Source of the DNA: Campylobacter_A concisus_Y
Lineage (GTDB): Bacteria > Campylobacterota > Campylobacteria > Campylobacterales > Campylobacteraceae
NCBI RefSeq assembly: GCF_902460415.1
Contig: NZ_CABPTY010000003.1
Location: 34,338-98,337, forward strand
Direction of reading: 5' to 3'
Length of the DNA stretch: 64,000 nt
Shown here: positions 63,932 to 64,000 of the stretch, one piece after another
Layout: each line of letters starts with the position of its first letter
Position numbering within the stretch: position 1 is the first letter of the stretch
Notes under the pieces: model-generated
The model's database searches: none
The model's input: the letters and a program-made list of their open reading frames with translations, nothing else
What the model was told of the DNA's origin: nothing
Translations under genes and position numbers: made by a program

Positions 63932-63970
63932 TGGTAGAAATTTTTATATATCTTATAAATTTTTCTACCA
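63932..63970. repeat. Imperfect inverted repeat near the window end
   Basis: TGGTAGAAA (63932-63940) pairs with TTTCTACCA (63962-63970), with inner AT pairing (TTTATA/TATAAA) interrupted by mismatches. It could be a terminator or an operator for a gene beyond the window. Confidence 0.5.
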
Positions 63971-64000
63971 TTAAATTTATATAAATTACCTTTAAAAGCC

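Overview
The window comes from a low-GC campylobacterotal (epsilonproteobacterial) genome, most likely a non-jejuni Campylobacter close to C. concisus. The evidence is the gene content and order: flgI-flgJ-flgM-flgN-flgK, pta-ackA divergent from flgH, hydABCD with a W. succinogenes-like fifth gene, icd-mdh next to oorDABC, ilvI-ilvH-lpxD, and a type II DAHP synthase. Species assignment is inference. One run of 183 Ns (33425-33607) marks an assembly join, so adjacency of flgH and hydA is not proven.

Layout. 1-960 (minus strand): the 5' part of an unrecognised gene and a membrane zinc-ribbon gene broken by a stop codon. 1194-5944: flagellar basal body, hook-junction and anti-sigma genes with good sigma-54 and sigma-28 promoter matches. 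6011-11753: sodC, a TauE/SafE permease, atpB, gatB, gpsA and a family 3 glycosidase. 11827-14869 (minus): two overlapping DUF262 genes, the second with a DUF1524 HNH-type domain, resembling GmrSD-like type IV restriction; this is the clearest accessory insertion. 14969-17172 (minus): a small membrane/coiled-coil protein and two RarD-type permeases. 17318-29844 (plus): a long run of mostly touching or overlapping metabolic genes (aroG, a flavin oxidoreductase, a long coiled-coil OmpA-like protein, a methyltransferase, a Cys-cluster protein, a TPR protein, trpC, a HIT protein, mnmH, ilvIH, lpxD). 29971-32536 (minus): pta-ackA. 32605: flgH.

33730-47881 is a hydrogen-uptake locus: structural genes hydABC, protease hydD, an unknown hydrogenase-linked protein, hypF, the nickel regulator nikR, then a DUF2157/GDYXXLXY pair sitting between nikR and hypBCDEA. 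48103-51586 holds a large AsmA-like protein and mltG, whose 5' ends overlap head to head. 51670-57572 holds TCA-cycle genes icd, mdh and oorDABC; the sucCD pair found between mdh and oorD in C. jejuni is missing here.

57874-63798 is a metal-chelate uptake locus: a TonB-dependent receptor inactivated by a nonsense codon and a frameshift, with a C-terminal part of visibly different base composition, then a methyltransferase overlapping a FecCD/FecE/FecB-type ABC transporter. No tRNA, rRNA, insertion sequence, CRISPR array or prophage was recognised. The best candidates for something unusual are the DUF262 pair, the mosaic receptor pseudogene with its structured leader, the methyltransferase coupled to the transporter, and the head-to-head asmA-like/mltG overlap.
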